From positions 2,817,501-2,881,500 of the forward strand of contig NZ_CP030059.1 of the NCBI RefSeq assembly GCF_015291745.1: 64,000 nt of DNA, in the 5' to 3' direction. Under the pieces are notes generated by a model. The model was not told where the DNA came from and made no database searches. It saw only the letters and a program-made list of their open reading frames with translations. How positions within the stretch are numbered: the stretch's first letter is position 1; each line of letters begins with the position of its first letter. Of the stretch, positions 41,086-51,531 are shown in pieces. The position numbers were made by a program, and so were the translations under genes. This stretch comes from Bradyrhizobium sp. CCBAU 53351. Lineage in GTDB: Bacteria > Pseudomonadota > Alphaproteobacteria > Rhizobiales > Xanthobacteraceae.

Positions 41086-41925
41086 ATGTCGTCGCGCACT
41101 TACCACATACCGCAGGGTGGCCTGCCGCCGCAGACGGATCTCCTGAGCGGTCGCGCGGTCTTCACCAACGCCTATGCTGTCATCCCGAGCGGCGTGCAAC
41201 GCGACATCGTCGTCAGCTATTTGCCGCACTGGGACGACACGCGCGTCTGGGTGTTGGCGCGACCGCTCTCCGGCTTCGCCGAGACGTTCTCCCACTATCT
41301 CATGGAGATCGCAGCTGGCGGCGGCAGCGACATGCCGGAACCGGACGACGATGCGGAGGGAGCGCTGTTCGTCGCGGGCGGCCAGCTGACCCTCAAATTG
41401 TCGGAGCGAGAGTTTGAGCTGAGGCCTGGCAGCTTCGCCTATCTGCCGCCACGCTGCGCCTGGAGCGTTCGCAATCGCGGCGAGGGCCCTGCGCAGGTTC
41501 ACTGGATCCGCAAGCTGTATCAGCGCGTGCCGGGGTTGGCCGCGCCCGAAGCTATCGTGGTCAACGAGGACACGCTCGAACCGGTCGCAATGCCGGGCAC
41601 GGAGGGCAGGTGGGCGACGACGCGCTTCGTCGACCCCGCCGACATGCGCCACGACATGCACATCACCATCGTGACGTTCGAGCCAGGCGGGACGATCCCG
41701 TTCGCGGAGACGCATGTCATGGAGCACGGCTTGTACGTGCTCGAAGGCAAGGCGGTTTACCGTCTCAACCAGGATTGGGTGGAGGTCGAGGCCGGCGACT
41801 ACATGTGGCTGCGCGCCTTCTGCCCGCAGGCGTGCTACGCAGGAGGCCCCGGCCGGTTTCGCTACCTTCTCTACAAGGACGTCAACCGCCACATGAATCT
41901 GCGGCAGGGAGCTCCGCTGATCTAG
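41086..41925 (+). CDS. allE: (S)-ureidoglycine aminohydrolase (bicupin)
   Basis: 279 residues from ATG 41086. Two cupin domains are visible, the second with EPGGTIPFAETHVMEHGLYV, which supplies the metal-binding Glu/His set. The start RTYHIPQGGLPPQTDLLSGR and LRAFCPQACYAGGPGRFRYL are characteristic of the AllE/YlbA family. It hydrolyses S-ureidoglycine to S-ureidoglycolate and ammonia, giving the substrate of AllA (30 bases upstream). No allantoicase or allantoinase lies in the window. Confidence 0.9.
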   Translation: MSSRTYHIPQGGLPPQTDLLSGRAVFTNAYAVIPSGVQRDIVVSYLPHWDDTRVWVLARPLSGFAETFSHYLMEIAAGGGSDMPEPDDDAEGALFVAGGQLTLKLSEREFELRPGSFAYLPPRCAWSVRNRGEGPAQVHWIRKLYQRVPGLAAPEAIVVNEDTLEPVAMPGTEGRWATTRFVDPADMRHDMHITIVTFEPGGTIPFAETHVMEHGLYVLEGKAVYRLNQDWVEVEAGDYMWLRAFCPQACYAGGPGRFRYLLYKDVNRHMNLRQGAPLI

Positions 41926-41956
41926 CCCGGGCCGTGGCGCTGCGTCCCGCTGCGAT

Positions 41957-42511
41957 CTAGTCGATCGCGGTGCGCGAGCGGCGGTGGCTGCTCTGAAGCT
42001 CGGGATAGCCGGTCAGCATCAGCTTGTCGGCGCGGACGCCCCAGCTCTCCAGGCGGTCGAGGAAGCTCATGCCGAGCAAATTGGTCTTCATCTGCCCGCG
42101 CTGAACGACGAGGGCCGGCACTGATTTTTCGACGAGATGGCCGACGGAGAGACGGTCGAGCGTGAGGCGGGCCGCCTTGGTATGGCCGCCCGCGGTTTCG
42201 AGATCGACATCGTATTCGAGCATCTCGAGCGGGAGCCCGATGGCTTTCGCGGTCTCCCAGGTCAGCACCACCGACGTCGCACCGGTATCGATCACCATCG
42301 GCGCCGCAACGCCGTTGATCCTGGCCTTGAGTGCAAATTCGCCGCCCTGGCCGCGCGGGATCTGCACCGCAGGGGCAAGCGCCACCGGTTGCGTGCGAAA
42401 GATGTGCGAGACCTTGTGGCTGGCGCGCGCGATCTGGTCGGGATCGCCATAAGCGACGACCGCGCCTGCCGTGCAGGCGAGCATGACGAGAACGAGCAGG
42501 AAGCGGATCAT
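41957..42511 (-). CDS. Retropepsin-like (clan AA) aspartic protease, membrane-anchored
   Basis: 184 residues. An N-terminal hydrophobic signal/anchor (RFLLVLVMLACTAGAVVAY) precedes one aspartic protease half-domain: GEFALKARINGVAAPMVIDT with the catalytic D75-T-G, and then LLGMSFLDRLESWGV near the end. This is the TIGR02281-type family of alphaproteobacteria, which probably dimerises in the periplasm. It follows the DUF1289 gene by 28 bases. Substrate unknown. Confidence 0.85.
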   Translation of the reverse strand: MIRFLLVLVMLACTAGAVVAYGDPDQIARASHKVSHIFRTQPVALAPAVQIPRGQGGEFALKARINGVAAPMVIDTGATSVVLTWETAKAIGLPLEMLEYDVDLETAGGHTKAARLTLDRLSVGHLVEKSVPALVVQRGQMKTNLLGMSFLDRLESWGVRADKLMLTGYPELQSSHRRSRTAID

Positions 42512-42539
42512 CGTGCGCCTCCGCGGGCGCGCAGGCCGT

Positions 42540-42743
42540 TCAGCCGCGTTGCGGCGATGGCGCGATCGGAGTTAGTCCGGCTTCCGTCATGCGTGCCGGC
42601 AACAGAGCCATGACCGCGAGCCGTTCGGCACTTTCCATGGCGTGCCAACGCGCGATCTCGGGCAAGGTCCGGCCGCAGCCGAAGCACAGCTTGGTCCTGG
42701 GATCGATCATGCAGACGGCGACGCACGGCGTTTCTTTGCTCAT
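42540..42743 (-). CDS. DUF1289 small cysteine-rich protein
   Basis: 67 residues from ATG 42743. The DUF1289 signature is complete: SKETPCVAVCMIDPRTKLCF-GCGRT with four cysteines (C-x3-C-x8-C-x2-C), then LPEIARWHAMESAERLAVM. Probably a metal- or Fe-S-binding protein; function unknown in the family. Upstream starts exist to 42779 but the conserved domain begins here. It precedes the aspartic protease gene. Confidence 0.88.
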   Translation of the reverse strand: MSKETPCVAVCMIDPRTKLCFGCGRTLPEIARWHAMESAERLAVMALLPARMTEAGLTPIAPSPQRG

Positions 42744-42787
42744 TCGGACATAGTGGGGGATGGTCGGGCATCTCTGCAAGCTTCTGG

Positions 42788-44383
42788 TTAAGAGCCGGTG
42801 CCGGCGCTCATGATCGGCTTGTGGCGCGGCCGACGCTTCTCGTCGGGCAGTACGGAACTCTCCGGCTGGAGCGGCGGCGAATCATCCGACAGCGGCGCAA
42901 GCGCGCTCATCACCCGCTCCGGCGGGAAGGTGACGATCACCTCGGTGCCGATGCGCAGTTTCGATTTCAGCGTGAACGTGCCGCCATGCAGGTCAATCAG
43001 ATTCTTGGCGATCGGCAGGCCGAGGCCCGCGCCCTGTTCGGCCGATTTGATCGAGTTGGAGCCCTGGCCGAACGAGGCGAGCACGACCGGGATCTCGTCC
43101 TCGGGGATTCCGGAGCCGGTATCCTTCACCGAGAGATATTGCCCGCCCGAGGCGGTCCAGCCGGCCTTGAGCCAGATCTCGCCGCCCTGCGGGGTGAACT
43201 TGATCGAGTTGGAAATCAGGTTGAGCACGACCTGGCGGATCGCGCGCTCGTCCGCCCAGAGCCGCGGCATGGCCTGCTCGAACACTTCGTGGATGGTGAT
43301 GCCGCGGCTCGAGGCACGCAGCTTCATCAGATGATGGCAGTCGGCGACGATGCCGACTAGCGACACTGCTTCCTCGTTCAGCTCGTAGCGGCCGGCCTCG
43401 ATCCGCGACAGGTCGAGGATCTCGTTGATGAGGTTGAGCAGGTGCACGCCCGAATTATGGATATCTGCCGAGTATTCCTTGTAGACCGGCACCGCATGCG
43501 CGCCGAAGATCTCGCTCTTCATCACCTCGGAGAAGCCGAGGATCGCGTTCAGCGGCGTGCGCAGCTCGTGGCTCATCTGGGCGAGGAAGCGCGACTTGGC
43601 GACGTTGGCGGATTCGGCGCGGTGGCGGGCTTCGTCCGAGATCGCCTTGGCTTGTTCGAGCTCGCCGATCAGGGCGTCCTTCTCGGCGCGCGCTTCCAGC
43701 GCGGCAAAGGTGGAGGAGTGCAGGCGATGCGCCAGCAGCACGAAATAGCCTTCGGCGGCGAGCGCGAGCGCGGCCAGGATGTAATTGTCCAGCGAGCCGG
43801 TCATCGCGAAGCTCAGCGCCATGGCAACTGCAACCGGCGCGGTGGCGGCAAGGGCCGCGATCGGCAAGTTCGCGGCGACCATGCTCGATACTGCGATCAC
43901 CAGCAGCATCAGGAACATCATCAGCGTTTCCGTGACCATGTCGAGCACGGGATGGATCAGGATCGCCATCCAGCACAGGCCGTAGAGCAGATCGAGCACG
44001 ACGAAGCGCGTCCGCCATGCACGCGTCGCCGCAGGGGAAGAGGGCTCGGTCAGGAAGCGCCGGCAACTGCGGATCATCGCCGCGTGGATGCAGAGCATGC
44101 CGGTGGTCCAGGCGGCGGCAGGGATTGGCTGCATCCACAGGCCGAACAGCACGCCGGTCGCGACCACCAGCAGCATCACGACATAGGACGCCGACAGCCG
44201 CGTCTGAGCATATTGGCGCAGCATCTCGGCGTCGAACGCCGGTCGGGTTCCACTGGTCGAGGTTAACTTATCGCGCGCCTCGCGGACCCGCTGCGCCGCA
44301 GCCCGTCGGCTGCTCGCCGATGGAGCGCTCACCGGCTCGGCCGGAAGCTGCACTACCTCTGGCTTTTCAGCGGGGTTACTCAT
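42788..44383 (-). CDS. Membrane sensor histidine kinase (PleC/DivJ-like)
   Basis: 531 residues from ATG 44383; a GTG 24 bases upstream is less likely. After a polar N-terminus (1-60), six hydrophobic helices span about 65-218, then a coiled linker. The HisKA box FLAQMSHELRTPLNAILGFS (phospho-His272) and ATPase boxes follow (NLISNSIKF; VKDTGSGIPEDEI; GAGLGLPIAKNLIDLHGG). The KSRFLAQMSHELRTPLNAIL form is that of alphaproteobacterial PleC/DivJ kinases that act on DivK/PleD. There is no receiver domain and no adjacent regulator gene, so the partner is elsewhere. Confidence 0.88.
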   Translation of the reverse strand: MSNPAEKPEVVQLPAEPVSAPSASSRRAAAQRVREARDKLTSTSGTRPAFDAEMLRQYAQTRLSASYVVMLLVVATGVLFGLWMQPIPAAAWTTGMLCIHAAMIRSCRRFLTEPSSPAATRAWRTRFVVLDLLYGLCWMAILIHPVLDMVTETLMMFLMLLVIAVSSMVAANLPIAALAATAPVAVAMALSFAMTGSLDNYILAALALAAEGYFVLLAHRLHSSTFAALEARAEKDALIGELEQAKAISDEARHRAESANVAKSRFLAQMSHELRTPLNAILGFSEVMKSEIFGAHAVPVYKEYSADIHNSGVHLLNLINEILDLSRIEAGRYELNEEAVSLVGIVADCHHLMKLRASSRGITIHEVFEQAMPRLWADERAIRQVVLNLISNSIKFTPQGGEIWLKAGWTASGGQYLSVKDTGSGIPEDEIPVVLASFGQGSNSIKSAEQGAGLGLPIAKNLIDLHGGTFTLKSKLRIGTEVIVTFPPERVMSALAPLSDDSPPLQPESSVLPDEKRRPRHKPIMSAGTGS

Positions 44384-44521
44384 CAAGCAACAACGATTCC
44401 TGCCCACGCCGGACGCGGGCCTTCTGCATTGTCTATCTCTGGCAAGAAATCCTTAAGAGGTGACTTAAGGAGCTAAAGAATTACGTTAACCCGGCGTTAA
44501 TTTGGATCCCGCCTGCGCGGT

Positions 44522-45802
44522 TCAGTGCAGCGCCGCGTGCTGCACGATGTAGACCATCGCTCCCGCCAGATAGCCGACGAGGGCGGGGCCCGCGATCCGG
44601 CGGGCGTACCAGAAGAACTCGATCTTCTCGAGGCCCATGGCGGCGACGCCCGCGGCCGAACCGATGATCAGGATCGAGCCGCCAGTTCCCGCGCAATAGG
44701 CGATGAACTCCCAGAGGAAGCTGTCCGGCGGATATTGCACCAGATTGTACATGCCCATCGTCGCCGCGACGAGCGGCACGTTGTCGATGATCGCGCTCAA
44801 CAGACCGAGCAGGATGACGATGATGTCTAGACGGCCGACCGTGGCGTCGAGCCATTTCGCCAACAATTCGAGGACACGGGCGTGCTCCAGGCACGCGACG
44901 GCCATGAGGATGCCGACGAAGAACACGATCGAGCCCATGTCGATTCGAGTCAGCGCATGGACGAGGGTGAGGGGACGGCGCGCATCCTCGTCCTTGTGAC
45001 GATGCACGACCTCGCCGACCAGCCAGAGGATGCCCAGCCCGAAAAGGATACCCATGAACGGCGCAAGGTGCGTTACGGCCTTGAAAACCGGTACGGCCAC
45101 CAGGGTGCCGAGGCCCAGATAGAACATCAGATTGCGCTCGAACACCTCGACCCTGAGGGCCTGATCGCGCCCTTGCAGCGGAGGGACGATCTCCTTTCCC
45201 CTGAGCGAATAGCCGATGATGAGCAGCGGGACCAGCAGGTTGAGCAGTGACGGCAGGAACACCGCTCTCATGATGTTGACGGGCGAAATCTGGCCGCCGA
45301 TCCAGAGCATCGTCGTGGTGACGTCGCCGATCACGGTCCAGGCGCCGCCGGCGTTCGCCGCGATCACGATGATGGAGGCGAACAGCAGGCGATCGCCCTT
45401 GTGGCCAATCAGCTTCTGGATCAGCGAGATCATCACGATGGTGGTCGTCAGATTGTCGAGGATCGCGCTAAGGAAGAACGTCACGAAGCCGATGATCCAC
45501 ATCAGCGTGGTCTGCTTCGTGGTGCGGATGACGGAGGTGATGACTTCGAAGCCGTTGTGGGCGTCGATCACCTCGACGATCGTCATGGCGCCGATCAGGA
45601 AGAAGACGATTTGCGCGGTCGAGGCCACGGATTCGTCGAGCTGGTGGTTGACGAGCGAGGCATCGCCGACGGACACCGCGTAGATGGTCCAGAGCAGGCC
45701 CGCTCCCAAGAGAGCCGACGCGCTCTTGTTGACGCCAAGCGGATGTTCGAGCGCGATGGCAGCGTACGCAACGATGAAAACGGCGGCTATCACGCTCAGC
45801 AA
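44522..45802 (-). CDS. nhaD: NhaD-type Na+/H+ antiporter
   Basis: 426 residues, about 12 membrane helices. NhaD landmarks are IVEVIDAHNGFEVITSVI, FVTFFLSAILDNLTTTIVMI, ANAGGAWTVIGDVTTTMLWI and the later LSAIIDNVPLVAATMGMYN. The two L-D-N segments carry the ion-binding Asp residues of the IT superfamily. It exports Na+ (or Li+) against protons at the inner membrane. Start ATG 45802. Single gene; a 113-base gap to the upstream reductase contains a strong hairpin. Confidence 0.92.
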   Translation of the reverse strand: MLSVIAAVFIVAYAAIALEHPLGVNKSASALLGAGLLWTIYAVSVGDASLVNHQLDESVASTAQIVFFLIGAMTIVEVIDAHNGFEVITSVIRTTKQTTLMWIIGFVTFFLSAILDNLTTTIVMISLIQKLIGHKGDRLLFASIIVIAANAGGAWTVIGDVTTTMLWIGGQISPVNIMRAVFLPSLLNLLVPLLIIGYSLRGKEIVPPLQGRDQALRVEVFERNLMFYLGLGTLVAVPVFKAVTHLAPFMGILFGLGILWLVGEVVHRHKDEDARRPLTLVHALTRIDMGSIVFFVGILMAVACLEHARVLELLAKWLDATVGRLDIIVILLGLLSAIIDNVPLVAATMGMYNLVQYPPDSFLWEFIAYCAGTGGSILIIGSAAGVAAMGLEKIEFFWYARRIAGPALVGYLAGAMVYIVQHAALH

Positions 45803-45878
45803 GTCAGTCCCCCCGGTATTCGTTCTTCAGCTCAATGCGGGCCGCGTCGCGGCGCAGGTGCCGCCTCGAGACCCGTGA

Positions 45879-45904
45879 CGGTCGCGGCTGCCCGGCCGCG
45901 ACCG
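45879..45904 (-). terminator. GC-rich hairpin downstream of the GlxR-like gene
   Basis: CGGTCGCGG-ctgcccgg-CCGCGACCG is a perfect 9-base stem with an 8-base loop, 12 bases after the reductase stop on the minus strand. No T run follows, so it is either a weak terminator or an mRNA-stabilising hairpin. Confidence 0.4.
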
Positions 45905-45916
45905 CCGGGGCGTTCC

Positions 45917-46789
45917 TCAGCGCTGCAGGCGCGCGAGCAGGCTGGAGGTGTCCCAGCGCTTGCCGCCCATCTTCTCGACCTCGGAATAGAACTGATCGAC
46001 CAGTGCGGTGACCGGCAGGTTGGCGCCGTTGCGACGGGCTTCAGCCAGCGAGATCGAGAGGTCCTTGCGCATCCATTCGACCGCGAAGCCGAAATCGTAC
46101 TTGTCCTCGTTCATGGTCTTGTAGCGATTCTCCATCTGCCAGGACTGCGCGGCCCCCTTCGAGATGGTCTCGATCACGGCGGCGACGTCGAGGCCGCTCT
46201 TCTTGGCGAAGTGGATGCCCTCGGAGAGACCCTGCACCAGACCGGCGATGCAGATCTGGTTGACCATCTTGGTCAGCTGGCCGCTTCCGGCGGGCCCGAG
46301 CAGCTTGCACATCCGCGCATAGGAGGCCGTGATGATCGGCTCGGCGCCGGCATAGGCATCGGGCGCACCGCCGCACATCACCGTCAGCACGCCGTTCTCG
46401 GCGCCGGCCTGGCCGCCGGAGACCGGGGCATCGACGAATTTGAAGCCTGCCTTGGTCGCGGCTGCGTCCAGCTCACGCGCGACCTCGGCCGAGGCGGTGG
46501 TATGATCGACGAAGGTCGCACCCTTCTTCATGCCGGCGAAGGCGCCGTCGGCGCCGATCGTGACTGCGCGCAGGTCGTTGTCGTTGCCGACGCAGCACAT
46601 CACGAAATCCTGACCTTCGGCGGCCGCCTTCGGGGTCGCCGCGGTCTTGCCGCCGAACTTGTCCGCCCATTCCTTCGCCTTGGCCGCGGTGCGGTTGTAG
46701 ACGGTGACCTCATGGCCCCCTTTTTTCACGAGGTGTCCGGCCATGGGGAAGCCCATCACGCCGAGACCGAGGAAAGCGACTTTAGCCAT
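45917..46789 (-). CDS. Beta-hydroxyacid dehydrogenase (tartronate semialdehyde reductase / 3-hydroxyisobutyrate dehydrogenase family)
   Basis: 290 residues from ATG 46789. Rossmann motif FLGLGVMGFPMAGHL at the start (G-x-G-x-x-G-x-x-M-A). The family's substrate loop DAPVSGGQAGAENGVLTVMC lies near residue 120, and the catalytic Lys is in GQLTKMVNQICIAG near 170. It reduces a small aldehyde acid with NAD(P)H. Tartronate semialdehyde (GlxR/GarR) would link it to glyoxylate from the ureide genes 5 kb away, but this is inference. Cytoplasmic. Confidence 0.88.
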   Translation of the reverse strand: MAKVAFLGLGVMGFPMAGHLVKKGGHEVTVYNRTAAKAKEWADKFGGKTAATPKAAAEGQDFVMCCVGNDNDLRAVTIGADGAFAGMKKGATFVDHTTASAEVARELDAAATKAGFKFVDAPVSGGQAGAENGVLTVMCGGAPDAYAGAEPIITASYARMCKLLGPAGSGQLTKMVNQICIAGLVQGLSEGIHFAKKSGLDVAAVIETISKGAAQSWQMENRYKTMNEDKYDFGFAVEWMRKDLSISLAEARRNGANLPVTALVDQFYSEVEKMGGKRWDTSSLLARLQR

Positions 46790-46985
46790 GTGTGGTACCT
46801 TGTCCGTAGTTTTGAGATTTACGGTTGTAGCCGGGTGAGGGCGCCGGGCGGCACCCTCGAAGTTCCGCCGCGAGGGCGGATCGGAGGCGCACCATAAACC
46901 GTTAAGGGCGGAGGGCAACGGCTTCGTTTGGCGGCCTCCTGTGCTAGGATGGCGGACCTAAGGACTTCGAAAAAGGGAGCGAAAC

Positions 46986-47435
46986 ATGGCATCGGGCTTG
47001 GGCGGCGTGAGCGTTGGCGTCCTCGATCATTTCAACATCCGGACCCGGAATCTGGCCGAGACTGTCGGTTTCTACGAGGACGTGCTGGGCCTGGAAAAAG
47101 GCCCCCGGCCGAATTTCGCCTTCCCAGGCGCCTGGATGTACAGCGAAGGCAAGCCGGTGGTGCACCTCGTCGATATCTCGGCGACGGCGGAGCCGCAGAA
47201 GCCGGATTCCGGTGTCGTGCATCATGTCGCCTTCGCCAGCCGCGGCTTCGACGGCATGAAGCAGCGCCTGACCACCAAGGGCATGAAATTCGACTCCCGC
47301 CAGGTGCCCGGCGGCGAGCTCTGGCAGATCTTCGTCAACGACCCCAACGGGGTCATGATCGAGCTGAATTACGAGGCCGCCAGGGAGCAGGGAGCGGCGC
47401 CCGCCGAGATGGCTGACGATATCGGCAGGCAGTAG
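46986..47435 (+). CDS. VOC-superfamily (glyoxalase-like) protein
   Basis: 149 residues, AAGGGAGCGAAAC before ATG 46986. It has two beta-alpha-beta-beta-beta modules: VLDHFNIRTRNLAETVGFYE with metal-ligand His at about residue 15, then VVHHVAFASRGFDGMKQRLT with a second His near 79, and PNGVMIELNY supplying the final Glu. This is a single-domain vicinal oxygen chelate protein. Reaction unknown; a lyase, dioxygenase or epimerase is possible. Divergent from the reductase gene. Confidence 0.85.
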   Translation: MASGLGGVSVGVLDHFNIRTRNLAETVGFYEDVLGLEKGPRPNFAFPGAWMYSEGKPVVHLVDISATAEPQKPDSGVVHHVAFASRGFDGMKQRLTTKGMKFDSRQVPGGELWQIFVNDPNGVMIELNYEAAREQGAAPAEMADDIGRQ

Positions 47436-47564
47436 CCTTTTGGGCGTTTCCGCTCTAATGGGGCATCCCAGAGTTTCGAGCATGACCTTGCCGGAAAGCC
47501 GCTCCACGCTTTGCGCTGCTGCGGCCCTCCGGGTCCGGATCAGGCTCCGTCCAGGAGATGTACT

Positions 47565-48707
47565 TTGAGCGTGACGCAGCAACAGGTTCTCGACAGCCTC
47601 GCCAGGATCAAGTCGCCCCGCGGGGTCGCGCTCACCAATGCCAATGTGCTGAGCGCGATCAGCGCGTCCGACGGCAAGGTGTTCTTCTCGATCAATGTCG
47701 ACGCCCCCGAGGCCAGGGCCTGGGAATCCATCCGGGCCGAGGCCGAGGCCGCCGTACGCGCCATCCCCGGCGTCACCACCGTGATGGTGGCGCTGACCGC
47801 CGAGCGCAAGCCGGGCTCCTCACCACCGCCGCCTCCGCAACCCAGCCGCGGCGCGCCGGGCGTGCAGCCGGTGCATGCCCACAAGCCGCCGCCGCAGGGC
47901 GGCGCCCAATCGCCCATGGCGCGGCAGTCGGAGATCCCCGGCGTCGCCGCCGTGATCGCAGTCGCCTCCGGCAAGGGCGGCGTCGGCAAGTCGACCACCG
48001 CGCTGAACCTGGCGCTCGGCCTGCGCGACCTCGGCCTCAAGGTCGGGCTGCTCGATGCCGACATCTACGGTCCCTCGGTGCCGCGGCTGACGGGCCTGCA
48101 CGACAAGCCGGAGCTGAACGACGAGCGCAAGATGATTCCGCTCCGGCGTTTCGGCCTCGCCATCATGTCGATCGGTTTCCTGGTCGAGGAAGAGACCGCG
48201 ATGATCTGGCGCGGTCCCATGGTGATGTCGGCGGTGACGCAGATGCTGCGCGACGTCGAATGGGGCAAGCTCGACGTGCTGGTCGTCGACATGCCGCCGG
48301 GCACCGGCGATGCCCAGCTCACCCTGGCGCAGAACGTGCCGCTCAAGGGCGCGGTGATCGTCTCGACCCCGCAGGACCTGTCCCTGATCGATGCGCGGCG
48401 GGGGCTTGCCATGTTCAAGAAGGTCAACGTGCCCGTGCTCGGCATCGTCGAGAACATGAGCTATTTCCAGTGCCCGCATTGCGGCACCAAGTCCGACATT
48501 TTCGGCCATGGCGGGGCGCGGCACGAGGCCGAGAAGCTCGAGGTCCCGTTCCTCGGCGAGATCCCGCTGCACATGGCGATTCGTGCCACGTCGGACGCCG
48601 GCAATCCCGTCGTCGACAGCGAGCCGGACGGTCCCCATGCGGCGATCTACCGCGCCATTGCGGGTCAGGTCCGGGACCAGCTCAAGGGTGTGATCGCAGC
48701 GGCCTGA
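47565..48707 (+). CDS. mrp: Mrp/ApbC iron-sulfur cluster carrier ATPase
   Basis: 380 residues from TTG 47565; AGGAGA lies six bases upstream, whereas the GTG two codons later is 12 bases away. An N-terminal MIP18/DUF59-type domain (about 1-85) is joined by a Pro/Gln/His-rich linker to the P-loop domain. This has the deviant Walker A ASGKGGVGKSTTALNLALGL, the DADIYGPSVPRLTGL box, VDMPPGTGDAQLTLAQ, and the ENMSYFQCPHCG C-x2-C pair that holds a bridging Fe-S cluster. It transfers clusters to apoproteins in the cytoplasm. Confidence 0.95.
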   Translation: MSVTQQQVLDSLARIKSPRGVALTNANVLSAISASDGKVFFSINVDAPEARAWESIRAEAEAAVRAIPGVTTVMVALTAERKPGSSPPPPPQPSRGAPGVQPVHAHKPPPQGGAQSPMARQSEIPGVAAVIAVASGKGGVGKSTTALNLALGLRDLGLKVGLLDADIYGPSVPRLTGLHDKPELNDERKMIPLRRFGLAIMSIGFLVEEETAMIWRGPMVMSAVTQMLRDVEWGKLDVLVVDMPPGTGDAQLTLAQNVPLKGAVIVSTPQDLSLIDARRGLAMFKKVNVPVLGIVENMSYFQCPHCGTKSDIFGHGGARHEAEKLEVPFLGEIPLHMAIRATSDAGNPVVDSEPDGPHAAIYRAIAGQVRDQLKGVIAAA

Positions 48708-48871
48708 ATCGGCCGCCCGCGGCGCGCGCCCTCATGACTTCTGGGGACATGCGACTTTCGTAGAGCCCCGTCATGCCATTGTCGCGTTCCGAAACCGGGC
48801 CGTCCGTGTTAAAGGCCCACCGCAGTCAAGCCCCTTCGGTTCGACGCGTCCCTGGCGCGTCGCCGGAATGA

Positions 48872-50014
<1,143 letters not shown>

Positions 50015-50043
50015 TCGCCTAGGTCTAAAGTCGCAAGACTAAA

Positions 50044-50077
50044 AGCCCGGCCTCCGTGGAGGCCGGGCTTTTTCTTT
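50044..50077 (+). terminator. Rho-independent terminator after TRAP binding protein 1
   Basis: AGCCCGGCCTC-CGTG-GAGGCCGGGCT is a perfect 11-base stem with a 4-base loop, followed by ttttcttt on the plus strand and preceded by an A run, so it may act in both directions. It separates the two tandem binding-protein genes into independent units. Confidence 0.9.
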
Positions 50078-50180
50078 GCCGCAGTGCGATCGGGATGGCA
50101 TTCGGTCCCGGCTTGCGTCATGCTGGTTCCAAGCCTCGGCAAGAAGGCCCACAATCACTGATACATCAGGGCAGGAAATC

Positions 50181-51269
50181 ATGAAGAGAAGAGACTTCAT
50201 CAAGGTCACAGGTCTTGGCGCGGCCGGCGCCGCCACGCTCGCGGCTCCCGCGATCGCGCAGTCGATGCCGGAAATCAAATGGCGTATGCCGACGAGCTGG
50301 CCGAAGTCGCTCGACACGCTGTTTGGCGGCGCCGAGATGATGTGCAAGATGGTCGCGGAGGCGACCGACAACAAATTCCAGATCCAGATCTTCGCGGCTG
50401 GCGAGATCGTCCCGGGCCTCCAGGTGCTCGATGCCGTGCAGAACGGCACCTGCGAAATCGGCCACACCGCGTCCTACTATTATTTCGGCAAGGATCCGAC
50501 CTTCACATTCGGCTCGGCCGTGCCGTTCGGTCCCAACATGCGCATCAACCAGGCCTGGTACATGCAGGGCGGCGGACGCGACGTGCTCAACGAATTCTAC
50601 AAGGGCTACAACGTCGTCTCGCTGCTCGCGGGCAACACCGGTTGCCAGATGGGCGGCTGGTTCAGGAAAGAGGTCAACACACCCGACGATCTCAAGGGCA
50701 TGAAATTCCGCATCGGCGGCTTCGCCGGTCGCGTGCTCCAGAAGCTCGGCGTGGTGCCGCAGCAGCTCGCCGGCGGCGACATCTATCCGGCGCTGGAGAA
50801 GGGCACCATCGACGCCGCCGAATGGGTCGGCCCCTATGACGACGAGAAGCTCGGCTTCTACAAGATCGCGCCGCACTACTACTATCCCGGCTGGTGGGAG
50901 GGCGGGCCGATGCTGCTGGCCTTCGTCAACCTCGACAAGTGGAACGCGCTGCCGAAATATTACCAGAGCGTGCTGGAGCAGGCCGGCCACTACGCCAACA
51001 ACTACATGATGGCGCGCTACGACACCGCCAACCCCCTGGCACTGAAGAAGCTGCTGGCGGGCGGCACCAAGCTGCATCCGTTCTCGCCGTCGATCATGGA
51101 TGCTTGCCACAAGGCCGCCAAGGAGCTGCACGCCGAGGTCGCCGCGACCAACCCCAACTTCAAGAAGGTGCACGACTCGCTCGCCAAGTTCACGAGCGAC
51201 GGCTACGCCTGGTTCCAGGTCGCCGAGGTCGGCTACGACATCTTCATGGCGCGGCGCTCGCAGAGCTGA
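50181..51269 (+). CDS. TRAP transporter solute-binding protein 2 (TakP/DctP-like)
   Basis: 362 residues, the same length as its neighbour and clearly a paralogue. It has a Tat-type signal (KRRDFIKVTGLGAAGAATLA, then AIAQ). AGGAAATC precedes ATG 50181. Shared landmarks are [54 protein letters not shown] and GWWEGGP. Differences near the ligand region (for example MRINQAWYMQGGGRDVLNEF) suggest a related but different ligand. Periplasmic, separately transcribed. Confidence 0.92.
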   Translation: MKRRDFIKVTGLGAAGAATLAAPAIAQSMPEIKWRMPTSWPKSLDTLFGGAEMMCKMVAEATDNKFQIQIFAAGEIVPGLQVLDAVQNGTCEIGHTASYYYFGKDPTFTFGSAVPFGPNMRINQAWYMQGGGRDVLNEFYKGYNVVSLLAGNTGCQMGGWFRKEVNTPDDLKGMKFRIGGFAGRVLQKLGVVPQQLAGGDIYPALEKGTIDAAEWVGPYDDEKLGFYKIAPHYYYPGWWEGGPMLLAFVNLDKWNALPKYYQSVLEQAGHYANNYMMARYDTANPLALKKLLAGGTKLHPFSPSIMDACHKAAKELHAEVAATNPNFKKVHDSLAKFTSDGYAWFQVAEVGYDIFMARRSQS

Positions 51270-51288
51270 TCACGCCACCTGTTGCAGG

Positions 51289-51325
51289 CAACGCCCCGGC
51301 GCGAAAGCTCCGGGGCGTTGTCGTG
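51289..51325 (+). terminator. Hairpin terminator candidate after TRAP binding protein 2
   Basis: ACGCCCCGG-cgcgaaagct-CCGGGGCGT forms a 9-base stem about 20 bases after the stop, followed by tgtcgtgtct, which is only moderately T-rich. Confidence 0.55.
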
Positions 51326-51531
51326 TCTGGAGGGCCAGACTCAAAAAGATGAAAAACAACCCCATGCACAGTAGCCAAGGGCTTGATAAGTCATCGGAAA
51401 AAATTGGCCGTTCGAGCGGCATTCGCGGACTCGGAGCAGTGCTGCACTTGATCTGTCGGGCAAAACAATCGTACAAGACAAATATCGAATAATCCGAAAC
51501 TTCATTCGTCGATGCCAAGCCGGAGACGACG

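Noticed and set aside
45401..46897. 498-residue plus-strand open frame
   Set aside because: Spans antisense of nhaD and of the reductase gene, both certain; no independent support.
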